From Tubulanus polymorphus (lineage: Eukaryota > Nemertea > Palaeonemertea > Tubulaniformes > Tubulanidae), in assembly GCF_964204645.1 (NCBI RefSeq), contig NC_134031.1, positions 12,498,501-12,562,500 on the forward strand: 64,000 nucleotides of DNA, given 5' to 3'. The notes beneath the pieces are model-generated. The model was not told the DNA's origin. It did no database searches and was given only the letters and a program-made list of their open reading frames with translations. Positions 22,132 to 31,608 of this stretch are shown here, piece after piece; the first letter of the stretch is position 1; each line of letters starts with the position of its first letter. A program made the translations under genes and the position numbers.

Positions 22132-22679
22132 TTAACACGTTAGAATTCTTTTCATTATCTCGTTCTCTTTTGTTTCTTCTCTTTTAAATTTTAAGTATTC
22201 AACTAAATTGCAACCATAAGCAACTGTATGAATTCCATCATCTAAAATATATCTTTTATCATCAAATGGGTTTAGACTTATCTTTTCAATTTCTTCAATA
22301 AACATTTCATGATCTTCAGATCTTAAACATCTCATTTTATGTTTTCTAACTTCTTCATTGAATATACAATTGATGTAATCTTTGAAATGAATATTCTTTT
22401 CTACTACACTTTTGGTTATTCCTTTTAACTTTTTAGCTTCATGTTCTTTAGTTTTATATGAATACATTTTAGATCTAATACCTATGAACTCTATCATTTC
22501 TTCACCACCTAATTCATCTTTGAATTTACCAGGAACTTTTTTATTATCATTGCTAAACAATTCATGATTTTTAGGATAGTTACTGAAATCAAAATGATGT
22601 TTTAATGTTTTTAAATCATCAGTTATGTTATTAGTTTTTATCTTTAATATGTAACTGTCGGTATCAAAATATAATATTT
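22132..22679 (-). pseudogene. POLB: POLB of Pol-1, 3' part, cut by CI-3
   Basis: It encodes the end of the palm with motif C (YFDTDSY) right at the insertion edge, and the thumb (KVPGKFKDELGGEEMIEF, then FDDKRYILDDGIHTVAYG). The stop is at 22132. The gene is broken at 22679 by CI-3, and its 5' part lies 23 kb away at 45787-49265. The 6 bases ATATTT at 22674-22679 reappear at 45787-45792, a target duplication. This piece itself is open. Confidence 0.88.
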
Positions 22680-24061
22680 AGGGTTTTCTGTTATTTCACA
22701 GAAAACCCTATTGATATCCGCGTGATTATTATTATTATTATTTTCTTCCACACTATTTTTTACCAAAAGAACATAGGCTTTGTTACCTTACCGCTGTTTC
22801 ATATACAATCCATATAATATCGTTCAGCTCACTGAGATCTACAAATAGCCCGCGTGTTTTTTCACGAATCATCGTTACAAAAGCGCTGTCGGGCCGTAAA
22901 CATCGAAAATTTAGTCCCATTCAATGGGGCGACATGTTTTTCGAGTCGTCATCCCGAAATCAACCCGCAGGCCGACTGTCACTTCGATTATCAATTCAAG
23001 TATAAATGAACTAATTTATTGCCGCAGACTTCAAATTCAGTCGCGGTCTTCAAACAGTGATTTTAACAATAGCCCATTTTCCTCATCAAATCATATTACC
23101 GATACACTGGAAATTTACTACTTTAGATTTTAAAAGCACTGTCGAGCCGTAAAAATCGACGAATCGACCTGTGTTACTACATCGTCGTCCCGGGGATCAG
23201 CTGCGAGTTTCTCCTCATCATGAGAATCAAATCGAGTACAAATTAATTTATTACTACCAGTGATTTGGCTGCGGGTTTCAAGGAGTTAGTATAACAATAC
23301 CTATATTTCTTTACCGAATTAACCGTGTATTTACTAAGATAAATCTTTAGTGTACCGGGGAATCGTAGGCCTAAACTAAACACGCCGAAGAGATATAGCG
23401 GAGAAAAGCTGTTATGTCGACGAGGTATCAAAATAAAAGAATATATTACTTTATTCGGCCGCGGGCTTCAACCTCTATATCAATACCATCAATACTCTAT
23501 ATTTCCTACAGTACATACCGATCATTGTCAAATGCACAAGGTATTTACTAAATACAAGTATATAACACACTCCTATCCGTATGCTGGACTCACACTTGAC
23601 ATTCGGAGTAAGCGTTCGCTGTGGGGGAAAGGGATCGTTCGCTGTGTCGCTTGAAGTGTTTATCGAGTTTGACGCGGCTTTAGGCCTACCGGTACTGAGC
23701 TTTACTGTATCAAACAAACACAGTACAATTGTTGCGTTTATTAACGGACTCATTGGATTGAACTTCAAAACAAAATTTACGATATTTAGGTGGGTTGTTA
23801 AATTCAATAGGCCTACGACCAATCTGTCCGGATGTTAGGCCTACGCATATACATAGGCCTACATAGGCTAGTAGCCTCTACTAGGTTAAGCGTTCGCTGT
23901 GGGGGAAAGGAGATCGTTCGCTGTGTCGCTTGAAGTGTTTATCGAGTTTTACGCGACCTTAAGGCTTTAGTATGGTGGCTGATAAGGGCCATGCGTAAAA
24001 ACAACATGTATATGCAAATGAGGGCGACATTATGACAAAACGACAAAACTAAAATAACGCG
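22680..24061 (+). other. CI-3 terminal module with end hairpin
   Basis: The hairpin AGGGTTTTCTGT...ACAGAAAACCCT is at 22680-22709, followed by an ATT microsatellite and about 1.35 kb homologous to CI-2 (inverted) over its full length and to CI-1 up to about 23221. It contains repeats of GTTCGCTGTGGGGGAAAGG and GATCGTTCGCTGTGTCGCTTG. No gene recognised. Confidence 0.7.
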
Positions 24062-24303
24062 ACAAAACAATAATTTTGGTTTTGTCGCCCGCGACAATTC
24101 ATTATTTTGGTTTTATCGCCCGCGACAATTCATTATTTGGTTTTATCGCCCGCGACAATTCATTAATTTGGTTTTGTCACCCGCGACAATTCAAGATTTT
24201 GGTTTTTCTGCCACGACAATTCATTTTTTGGATTTGTCGCCCGCGACAATTCAATATTTTGGTTTTATCGCCAGCGACAATTCATTATTTTGGTTTTATC
24301 GCC
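24062..24303 (+). repeat. 31-bp minisatellite left of Pol-2
   Basis: About eight units. It ends TTTTATCGCC at 24303, and the matching continuation CGCGACAATTC follows the second ATCGCC copy at 40096. Pol-2 therefore inserted into a minisatellite unit, duplicating ATCGCC (24298-24303 and 40096-40101). Confidence 0.92.
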
Positions 24304-24901
24304 AGTAATAGGGGTAATAGGCTTTCATACCAAAGGTCGAACGGTCGAGCCCATTAAAAAACAAAATATTAAAAGTAATTAAAAAACTATAATATATTTT
24401 CATTACCGCGTGCATTTTATATCAAAACTAAATATTTATTCTAAGATATCAATAATATAAAAAGCATATTGTATTAAATCAATTGGTCGCTCCACTTCGC
24501 TACCGCTCCGCTCCGCGACCAATTGATTTAATTACAATACACAAATTCAAATAATCAAATATATTCAAATGATAATAATTATTCTATTATTCAACTGAAA
24601 TGCACGCGGTTATGAAAATATATTATAGTTTTTTAATTACTTTTAATATATGTTATTAATGAACTCGATCATTAAACCTTTGATATGAAAGCCTATTACC
24701 CCTATTACTCTTAAAATATTCATATATATATGAATAACATTTAAATCATTGAACTTCTAAAATCAATTTTAATAAAAATTTTAGTATTAAAATGGAAGCA
24801 AATAAGTACTACTGTCTAACATGTAATATCGATATAGATAAATCCCAAAAAGCAAGACACAATAAAACTAGAACACATTTAGAGAATAAATTGAAACTAG
24901 A
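24304..24901 (+). repeat. Left TIR of Pol-2 (598 bp), outer 406 bp palindromic
   Basis: It matches the reverse complement of 39498-40095 to the base at both limits. Bases 24304-24709 form an imperfect palindrome: AGTAATAGGGGTAATAGGC at the outside, CCTATTACCCCTATTACT at the inside, and a perfect central stem AAATCAATTGGTCGC / GCGACCAATTGATTT (24476-24490 and 24515-24529) around a 24-base GC-rich loop. The inner part (24792-24901) is the first 36 codons of POLB. Confidence 0.93.
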
Positions 24902-25043
24902 ATATTTACAGTTATATTCAGAACAGTTAACAAAGGGAAAGAAATTTATTGAATTATGGAATAATGATCCAAATAATGAACAATACGTTGAGGAATTTAT
25001 TATCAAGGAATCGAAAGAACTTATCAAAAGCAGCGAGGAATGA
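24792..25043 (+). CDS. 83-aa chimeric ORF: POLB N-terminal zinc finger fused to HNH tail
   Basis: Residues 1-36 equal the POLB N-terminus, including a C2H2 finger (C8, C11, H23, H29), because the TIR extends into POLB. At 24902, the exact TIR edge, the frame continues into the C-terminus of an HNH gene (LYSEQLTKGKKFIELWNNDPNNEQYV), with a fuller tail than the intact HNH copy downstream. It looks like a by-product of TIR expansion over an older HNH copy. Whether it is expressed is unknown; it keeps the POLB start context. Confidence 0.6.
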   Translation: MEANKYYCLTCNIDIDKSQKARHNKTRTHLENKLKLEYLQLYSEQLTKGKKFIELWNNDPNNEQYVEEFIIKESKELIKSSEE

Positions 25044-25119
25044 AAAAGGATGACGTTGATCGAAGAAATGGAAGAGGATTCTAAAATATCAACCAATTTA
25101 ATAAAAATATATATTTTAA

Positions 25120-25899
25120 ATGGAAAGTACACAAACTATAAATATAAACAATAATGGTGTAATAAATATATGCTATAAGAAATGTAATAAGTGTGAATTG
25201 AATAAATCATTAACAGAATTTCATAATCATAAAAAAACTAAAGATGGTAAAAGTTGTTATTGCAAAACTTGTTATAAACTATATAATAAACAATATCAAG
25301 CAAATAATCCAAATTATTCAACACAATATTATATGGATAATATTGAAAAATTCAAAGTTAGAAATAAACAATGGAGAGAAAATCACTCAGATTATATAAC
25401 AGAATATATGACAGAATGGAGGGATAATAATAGAGAATATTATAAAGCGTATCAAAATAATTATCAAAATGAAAAATATCAAACAGATTTTAATTACAAA
25501 TTGAAAAAATGTTTAAGATCTAAAGTATCAAAATTATTCAGTAAAGAAAACCACTCAGTTACACTAACACATTTATTGGATTGTTCAGATAAATTTTTTA
25601 AATCATGGATAATATATCAATTCGATGATAAAATGAATATAAATAATTATGGCAATTATTTTCAAATAGACCATGTTTTACCAGTTTCGAAATTTAACAT
25701 GAATGATGAATACAATAAAAAGTTAATTTGGAATTGGAAGAATTTAAGACCTCTTGAAAAGAAGGAAAATATGATTAAACATGACAAACTAGATTTACAA
25801 TTATATTTAGAACAGTTAATAAAAGTAAAGAAATTCATTGAATTATGGAACAATAATCCAAATAATGAACAATATGTTGGGTCTTTAATGAGTGGTTAA
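25120..25899 (+). CDS. HNH-family endonuclease of Pol-2
   Basis: 259 aa. An N-terminal zinc-binding cluster (C22, C25, C48, C51: KCNKC ... CKTC) is followed by a charged helical linker and an HNH core: IDHVLPVSKF (H185), WNWKNLRPL (N208) and KKENMIK (N217). This is the pattern of recombination-endonuclease-VII/HNH nucleases. Its role in the element is unknown; DNA processing or homing-like cutting is inference. It is first in the plus-strand block, just inside the TIR. A 5'-truncated relic of a sister copy precedes it (24902-25043). Pol-4 has a homologue. Confidence 0.78.
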   Translation: MESTQTININNNGVINICYKKCNKCELNKSLTEFHNHKKTKDGKSCYCKTCYKLYNKQYQANNPNYSTQYYMDNIEKFKVRNKQWRENHSDYITEYMTEWRDNNREYYKAYQNNYQNEKYQTDFNYKLKKCLRSKVSKLFSKENHSVTLTHLLDCSDKFFKSWIIYQFDDKMNINNYGNYFQIDHVLPVSKFNMNDEYNKKLIWNWKNLRPLEKKENMIKHDKLDLQLYLEQLIKVKKFIELWNNNPNNEQYVGSLMSG

Positions 25900-26150
25900 A
25901 GAATAATATATCTCAAATAAAATATATTAAGAAAACAATAACTTCAACTAGCTAATCAATTCTATTATATATTTTTAATATTTTCTTTTCAAAAGAGAAT
26001 ACTTTATATTTTGAATAGATTCAAATAGAAATTCTTTAAATTCAAATAGCTAGTATCAGTAGTCAATACTAGAGTTCTTTAACTTTAACTATCTAGTATC
26101 ATTTGAAGAATACTTATAATATTTTTTTTTGCTTTTTTTCTCTAATATAA
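25900..26150 (+). promoter_or_regulatory. Upstream region of the 200-aa gene with CAACTAG/CTAGTAT words
   Basis: AT-rich, with CAACTAGCTA, CTAGTATCAG and CTAGTATCA palindromic words spaced over 150 bp, then long T-runs and TATAAATG at the start codon. The same kind of words precede the homologous gene in Pol-4 (56310-56470) and, more densely, in Pol-3 (50062-50268). It may be a promoter; only position and recurrence support this. Confidence 0.4.
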
Positions 26151-26753
26151 ATGTCAAAGAAATCTAATAAGAATAGTATTGATATTGAAAAAACATTAGA
26201 TGATTTGGGTATAAGTGATAATAAAGATACAGTTGCAACTAATTGTGCTCAAGTTAATAACAATATAGATTATGAATACTATTTATATTGTAAACATCAT
26301 CTTGAATTATTAATTGCTGGCGGGAAATCTAAGGACTTCTTAGGAAAAATAATAACTTTTCAAGAACTAGACTCTATGAAACCCGATAAAGTAATAAAAT
26401 ATTTTAAGATTTATGAAGAGGCAAGATTAGCTAGAATAAATGATTCTATTTCAGATGGTATTGTCAAATGTTATTCTAAGTTATGTAACCAGTTAATACC
26501 AATTGATGATGAAAATAAATTATATAATGATTTGAAAAATGACTATTTAGTTATGACTGAATTACAAAAATGGGTTGGATATGCTTCATTCCAATTAGGA
26601 TCGGTTATGACGTTGATTTCTACTGGTGTCATAACATTTTCGAACATCAAACCTATGGAATATAAATCAGGTAAGAACGAAACAAATATACTACAACAAA
26701 ACGTCGAAACAGAAAATGAATCAGAACAAAAATTAACTAAAATAAATGAGTGA
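26151..26753 (+). CDS. 200-aa conserved Polinton protein with membrane segment (Pol-2)
   Basis: The N-terminal helical region (KTLDDLGI, YEYYLYCKHHLELLI) is conserved in all three copies here. The C-terminal hydrophobic stretch WVGYASFQLGSVMTLISTGVITF (residues about 142-164) is likely a membrane segment. The stop overlaps the next gene's start (AAATGAGTGA), suggesting coupled translation. I do not recognise a family with known function. The Pol-3 and Pol-4 copies are frameshifted. Confidence 0.7.
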   Translation: MSKKSNKNSIDIEKTLDDLGISDNKDTVATNCAQVNNNIDYEYYLYCKHHLELLIAGGKSKDFLGKIITFQELDSMKPDKVIKYFKIYEEARLARINDSISDGIVKCYSKLCNQLIPIDDENKLYNDLKNDYLVMTELQKWVGYASFQLGSVMTLISTGVITFSNIKPMEYKSGKNETNILQQNVETENESEQKLTKINE

Positions 26754-27157
26754 TGGAGTTAAGAAAAAGGCTAGATCCGAGAAACAAATTAAATGGGCAA
26801 GAGAATTAGGTAAAAGATCATCAGAATTAAAAAAAAGCTAAGAAAAAGAAATTAACTGATATAAATGAATCACAGACTTTATCTGATGATGCCGTACGGC
26901 ACCCACACGGTAGTATTGATTCAAATAATAATCCATCTAATTCTTCTAATGCTGGAAGTAATTATAAATTATATATTACAATTGGATTAGTAACAGTTAT
27001 TATATTATCCGGTGTAATATATAAATCAAAATTCAAATCTGATGATAAAGATGATTCCAATGATCGGAAACTTAGTTATCCGTGTACAGACAATAAACCT
27101 ATTATACCAGAAAATAAATCAAATGAAACTAAATCTAAATTATTATTAATGGATTAA
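26746..27157 (+). pseudogene. Small single-pass membrane protein of Pol-2, frameshifted in an A-run
   Basis: It starts MSDGVKKKARSEKQIKWARELGKRS inside the previous stop. The frame closes after SELKKS at a run of eight A (about 26829-26836); with seven the frame would stay open to the stop at 27157, covering ITIGLVTVIILSGVIYK (membrane segment) and a charged tail. Pol-3 has an open homologue and Pol-4 has an in-frame TGA at the same place. It could be a real mutation, a homopolymer sequencing error or translational slippage. Confidence 0.65.
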
Positions 27158-27160
27158 AAT

Positions 27161-28249
27161 ATGATGAAAAAAGAACAATATTTGAGAGAGTTATATTATA
27201 ACCCAGAAAGTGAAGTATCATATTCTAACGTTTCAGAATTATGGAATAAAATTAAATCTGATAAAGAAAAAATAAAATATAGTGAATTAAAATCATGGTT
27301 ACAAAATCAACCCACATATCAAATTCATAAAAAGATGGATAAAAAATATTTAACAAGAAAAGTAATGGTTTCATATATTGACCAACAATGGCAAGCTGAT
27401 TTAATTGATATGAAAAACTTAGAAGAATATAACAAAGGATATTTTTGGATACTAAATGTTATAGATATATTCAGTAGATACGCATGGAGTATCCCGATTA
27501 AAAATAAAACCGGTATAGAAGTTACAAATTCTTTCAAATTAATATTTAAAGAAGCTATCCCAGATAAAATACAATTTGATGAAGGTAAAGAATTTTATAA
27601 CAAACATTTTAAAAAACTATTAACTGATAACGATGTAGAATATTTTTCAACACATTCAGATAAAAAAGCATCTGTTATAGAAAGATTTAATAAAACATTG
27701 AAAACTAGAATGTGGAAATATTTCACCGCTAATGAAACATATAAATATATCGATGTGTTAGATGATTTAGTTAAAGGTTATAATAATTCTAAACATAGTT
27801 CTATAAATATGAAACCTATACAAGCTAGAAAAGAAGAAAATTCAGAAATAGTTTGGAATAATTTATATGGAGCATTTGTTACACATGATTTTGGAGAACC
27901 TAAATTTAAAATAGGACAACATGTTAGAATTTCTAAATATCGAAAAACATTTTATAAAGGTTATACCCCTAATTTTACAGAAGAAATATTTAAAATTAAA
28001 AAGATAATATTAACTAAACCATTTGTTTATAAATTGTTTGATTTAAAAGATGAAGAAATATTAGGTTATTTTTATGAACAAGAATTATCATTAGTACCAA
28101 ATCCAGATGAAATAGAATACAAAATAGAAAAGGTATTGAAAACAAAAACTCTTAAAGGAAAAAAGTATTCTTTGGTGAAATATAAAGGATATGATGATAA
28201 ATTTAATGAATGGATTTTATCTAGTAAAATTAAAAGAATAAATGAATAA
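27161..28249 (+). CDS. INT: Polinton integrase with chromodomain (Pol-2), intact
   Basis: 362 aa. The rve/RNase-H-fold core carries D80 (WQADLIDM), D140 (IQFDEGKEF) and E174 (VIERFNKTL), with 33 residues between the last two. The C-terminus (about 318-360, YKIEKVLKTK...SLVKYKGYDDKFNEWIL) is a chromodomain, expected to bind modified histone tails or guide insertion. Length fits Polinton integrases. It overlaps ATP by 8 bp. The ATCGCC duplication around Pol-2 is the expected product of this enzyme. It is undamaged, unlike the Pol-1 and Pol-4 copies. Confidence 0.95.
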   Translation: MMKKEQYLRELYYNPESEVSYSNVSELWNKIKSDKEKIKYSELKSWLQNQPTYQIHKKMDKKYLTRKVMVSYIDQQWQADLIDMKNLEEYNKGYFWILNVIDIFSRYAWSIPIKNKTGIEVTNSFKLIFKEAIPDKIQFDEGKEFYNKHFKKLLTDNDVEYFSTHSDKKASVIERFNKTLKTRMWKYFTANETYKYIDVLDDLVKGYNNSKHSSINMKPIQARKEENSEIVWNNLYGAFVTHDFGEPKFKIGQHVRISKYRKTFYKGYTPNFTEEIFKIKKIILTKPFVYKLFDLKDEEILGYFYEQELSLVPNPDEIEYKIEKVLKTKTLKGKKYSLVKYKGYDDKFNEWILSSKIKRINE

Positions 28250-28856
28250 AGATTTATTTATATTTGAACCACATAATATGTTAGTTACTGGAGTTACAAA
28301 TTGTGGTAAAACACACTTCATATTAGACTTGTTAGAAACTATTTATAAGAATCATTTTGATAATATAATATTATTCTGCCCAACTTATGAAATGAATGAA
28401 ACGTATAATAGAGATATAGTTTTTAAAGATAAAAAGTTTATTATATTAAATTCTAAAACAGTGAAAGATAATTTAGATAATTGTATAAAAATTGCATTAG
28501 ATATTTATAAAGGATCTAATACATTATTTATTATCGATGATTGCGCAAATTTACATGATTCTAAAATTAGAGAAAGTGAGTTATGTTATTTAGCTTTCTC
28601 TGGGAGACATTTTGGGATAACAACTTGGGTTTTAAATCAGAAATATAATTCAATTGTGAAAGACTTTAGAGAGAATATAAGATTTCTAGTTTTATTTTAT
28701 AACAAAGATAGAAAATCTATGCAACAATCATTGGAAGAAAATCAAATTATACCTCCTGAATTACATGATGAATATATGAATAAATTAAAAAATAATAAAG
28801 GTTCCAAATTACTTATGAGATTACAATTTCCATATGAATATAAATTTATAAAATAA
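28242..28856 (+). CDS. ATP: A32/FtsK-type packaging ATPase (Pol-2), intact
   Basis: 204 aa. Walker A GVTNCGKT (17-24), Walker B LFIIDDC (95-101) and the LNQKY sensor-like motif (131-135) follow the compact A32-like pattern of Polintons and NCLDV-type viruses, where the enzyme pumps DNA into preformed capsids. Its start lies within the INT stop (AATAAATGAATAAAG). It ends 17 bp before the large inverted repeat of the convergent junction. Presence with capsid-like genes supports a virus-like packaging cycle. Confidence 0.93.
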   Translation: MNKDLFIFEPHNMLVTGVTNCGKTHFILDLLETIYKNHFDNIILFCPTYEMNETYNRDIVFKDKKFIILNSKTVKDNLDNCIKIALDIYKGSNTLFIIDDCANLHDSKIRESELCYLAFSGRHFGITTWVLNQKYNSIVKDFRENIRFLVLFYNKDRKSMQQSLEENQIIPPELHDEYMNKLKNNKGSKLLMRLQFPYEYKFIK

Positions 28857-28872
28857 AATCCTAATTCAAAAT

Positions 28873-29248
28873 ATTATAGAATTCATTGTATACTGATAGA
28901 TGAGTGGATGAATTGGATGAATTGGATGAATTGGATGAGTGGATGAATGGATGAGTGTAATAATATATAATTTACATATGTTTTTTATTTTTAAAACAGT
29001 AAGAGTTTGATTTGAAGTTATTTTATCAATTTTATACTATATTTAAATATTATTTTAATAATATATATATTGTGTTAAATTTAATAAAGAATAAAAATAT
29101 TATATTTATACTCATACTATTCTTCCAATTTATGTGTTAAAAAGTAAAATATATATATTATTATACTCATCCACTCTTCCACTCATCCAATTCTTCCAAC
29201 TCATCCAACTCATCCATTCATCCATCAATATACAGTGAATTCTATAAT
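28873..29248. terminator. Inverted repeat at the convergent ATP / zinc-finger junction
   Basis: ATTATAGAATTCATTGTATA at 28874 pairs with TATACAGTGAATTCTATAAT ending at 29248. The arms continue through GGATGAATTGGATGAATT-type tandem repeats (28905-28965) and their inverse (29160-29225) around an AT-rich loop of about 195 bp. It separates two genes that run tail to tail, so a shared 3'-end or terminator role is plausible but unproven. Pol-1 has an inverted repeat at the same place with unrelated arm sequence. Confidence 0.6.
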
Positions 29249-29252
29249 CTTT

Positions 29253-30284
29253 TTAATTTTCATTTTCATATTTTTCTTTAAGCTTATTGTATTCTAAATA
29301 TATATCCCTTTGCATTTTCTTTGGTATAATTCCTAAATAATTCTCGAGTTTATATTTCCTAAATGTTTCTCTTGAAAATATTTTTGGAATATAATTTTCG
29401 ATTTCAGTTTTAGATGGATGTTTATTTAAAAATTCTCTAAAATCATCATATTTAAGTTCAAATAAGTTCATTGCATAAGTTACATTTGGTTTAAAGTTAT
29501 CTAACTTTTTCAATACGGTTACTATATCATTACTCAATAAATAATCTATAAATGTTTTTCTATACCACCGATAATCTAATATATTCTTATTATTAAATTT
29601 TGGATTTATAACTGTTGGATTTTCTATTACATTATCTGTACCAATATGTTTAATTGAGTATTTATGATTCAATTGTTTATCATATATTACATATTCTTTA
29701 CATTTTTCACACCAAGATTTAAATACTTGTATTGCATGGGCTGAATCATTTCCACCTTTTGTTTTTAATTTATAATGTTTTGCCCAATTAGCCTTTGTTA
29801 TACATTCATTACAGAAGGCACAATAATTCTGATCCTCTTTGCATTTATCTTTATATATATTGGCATATGTTTTTACTAATTGTAAAATATGTTCATCTTT
29901 TTTGATGTGTAATAAATAATCATTATAATTATCAAAATCTTCTTCACAATACATACATCTAATGTTATCTTTTGGTTGAACATTTGATTTTTCTATTTTA
30001 GGTTCAATATTATATTCTATTTTTGTTTCAATCTTATCATCATTCGATGTAGAAGGTATAACATTATCTTCTATTTTATATTCAATATCATTCTTATCTT
30101 CTATTTTAGGTTCAATATTATCTTCTATTTTTGTTTCAATATTCTTATCTATTTTACTTATTCTATATTTGAATTGATTAAAGTAATCTCCAAAATACTT
30201 ACTGTATTCATCATAAGGTAATATATAATATATATCTGATATCATTTCACTTGGAGATTGTATTTCATATATTCCACCTTCCAT
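29253..30284 (-). CDS. C2H2 zinc-finger protein of Pol-2
   Basis: 343 aa. Three fingers: C110, C113, H126, H132; C155, C158, H170, H183; C192, C195, H207, H213. Residues 45-100 are a low-complexity acidic stretch with repeated KIED.IEPKIE and one NVIPSTSN. The N-terminal 40 residues differ from the Pol-1/Pol-4 version apart from MEGG. It is last in the minus-strand block, 32 bp after the capsid-like gene. Nucleic-acid binding is inferred; no specific function known. Confidence 0.75.
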   Translation of the reverse strand: MEGGIYEIQSPSEMISDIYYILPYDEYSKYFGDYFNQFKYRISKIDKNIETKIEDNIEPKIEDKNDIEYKIEDNVIPSTSNDDKIETKIEYNIEPKIEKSNVQPKDNIRCMYCEEDFDNYNDYLLHIKKDEHILQLVKTYANIYKDKCKEDQNYCAFCNECITKANWAKHYKLKTKGGNDSAHAIQVFKSWCEKCKEYVIYDKQLNHKYSIKHIGTDNVIENPTVINPKFNNKNILDYRWYRKTFIDYLLSNDIVTVLKKLDNFKPNVTYAMNLFELKYDDFREFLNKHPSKTEIENYIPKIFSRETFRKYKLENYLGIIPKKMQRDIYLEYNKLKEKYENEN

Positions 30285-30316
30285 TTAATATAAGATTTTT
30301 TATTAAAGTTAAAATT

Positions 30317-31564
30317 TTAATACATAACACTATCTAATTGTGAATTTACAATATTTAATTGCGCATCAGATATAATATAAATGTGCATTTTAAAATTTTT
30401 GATTCCTTTTTTCTTTGTTATGAATAATTGTATTCCATCTTTAGTGTTTTGTAGTTTTTTTCCAGAACCATGTAATAAGTTATCTTCAGTTGTTCTAAAA
30501 TCTAACCATAATGCATATTTATTACCGGTATAATAATCAATTTGATTAATATTACAATTTTCAAATGATTTTATTTTTTCATTCATAAAATGTTTTCTAA
30601 TTTCTGGCCATTGATCAATCATTCTCATTCCTTGACAAAATATTTTATTCGCTATTCCTTCGATAGTTATTTCTACTTTTGTTATTTCAGGATTATAATA
30701 ATCGTCAACATTTATTGCACCATTAGTATACGTTCCAATGGTAAAAAATATTAATATACCTTTAATAGATCTTCTAGGAAAGTTAATATTCTCATTAATT
30801 ATTTCATCATTTGCATTAATAGTTACAGTTTTAAATTTATCAATATAATCATATAATAATGAAAACCCTTGATTGTATTGAGTTTGAATTATACTTGAAA
30901 TATTTTCATCAGTTACTGTATCATATTCTAAACATATATTCGATAATTTATAACTCATATCTTTATTAACGCTAGATAATACAATTTCATTTACAGGAGC
31001 AAATGTTATCTCAAATATAATATCTTCTTGAATTGCGTATTTATATAAAGGTGCATTATTATTTATCAATTCAAAGTCTAATGGAATTTTATATTTGCTT
31101 CCATATATACTTTTTATCAATTTATCTACATCATTTGTTAATATTGCGCTATTAGCTTCTGATCTTAATTTATTTTGGTTTTCTGATTGAATTCCTTGAA
31201 ATATCATATTATTTCTATTTTCTTTAGTTAACCATAAATCTTTATAATGCATAAATAAATTATAATCATCTAATGAGAAAACTGTTTCTGGACCAATCTT
31301 TATTGTTAACTTTTTAATCAAATATCTTCCAACATTATCAACGACATAATTATTATTATTACCGATTACTTTTATATCAGCTGATAAATAAATACTATTT
31401 GGAACATAAAAAGTATTTTGTGTTAATCTAGGAATTCTAACATATAAAGTTTCATCAGGATTAATATTAGAAGGGTTATGAGTAATTATATGATGTGATC
31501 TTTCTGCTTTAATAGCATTAGATATTCTATGATTCTTCGAAGGACTTATATAACTCCCACTCAT
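30317..31564 (-). CDS. Putative major capsid protein (double jelly-roll type) of Pol-2
   Basis: 415 aa. The N-terminus MSGSYISPSKNHRISNAIK precedes a beta-rich body with YVRIPRLTQNTFYVPNSIYL, VDNVGRYLIKKLTIKIG and LWLTKENRNNMIFQGIQ. These words are typical of proteins found beside INT/ATP/POLB in animal Polintons and adintovirus-like elements and interpreted as the hexon-like capsid. The assignment rests on this recalled pattern, length and context, since no diagnostic short motif exists. Upstream is the start motif ATTTTTTTGTTAAATAAATG. The Pol-1 copy is frameshifted and only 37 codons remain in Pol-4. Confidence 0.62.
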   Translation of the reverse strand: MSGSYISPSKNHRISNAIKAERSHHIITHNPSNINPDETLYVRIPRLTQNTFYVPNSIYLSADIKVIGNNNNYVVDNVGRYLIKKLTIKIGPETVFSLDDYNLFMHYKDLWLTKENRNNMIFQGIQSENQNKLRSEANSAILTNDVDKLIKSIYGSKYKIPLDFELINNNAPLYKYAIQEDIIFEITFAPVNEIVLSSVNKDMSYKLSNICLEYDTVTDENISSIIQTQYNQGFSLLYDYIDKFKTVTINANDEIINENINFPRRSIKGILIFFTIGTYTNGAINVDDYYNPEITKVEITIEGIANKIFCQGMRMIDQWPEIRKHFMNEKIKSFENCNINQIDYYTGNKYALWLDFRTTEDNLLHGSGKKLQNTKDGIQLFITKKKGIKNFKMHIYIISDAQLNIVNSQLDSVMY

Positions 31565-31583
31565 TTATTTAACAAAAAAATTA
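31565..31583 (-). promoter_or_regulatory. Start-codon motif of the capsid-like gene
   Basis: Minus strand TAATTTTTTTGTTAAATAA directly before ATG. The same arrangement, a run of seven or eight T, GNTAAATAA, then ATG, precedes the 144-, 140- and 73-aa genes. It resembles a poxvirus late promoter (T-run, then TAAATG). The function here is inferred. Confidence 0.5.
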
Positions 31584-31608
31584 ATTATTTATTTTTTGAT
31601 ATCATGGT

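Noticed and set aside
27161-28249. Retroviral or Ty3/Gypsy origin of the integrase
   Set aside because: No reverse transcriptase, gag or LTR adjoins it; it overlaps a packaging ATPase and lies within TIRs with capsid-like genes, as in Polintons.
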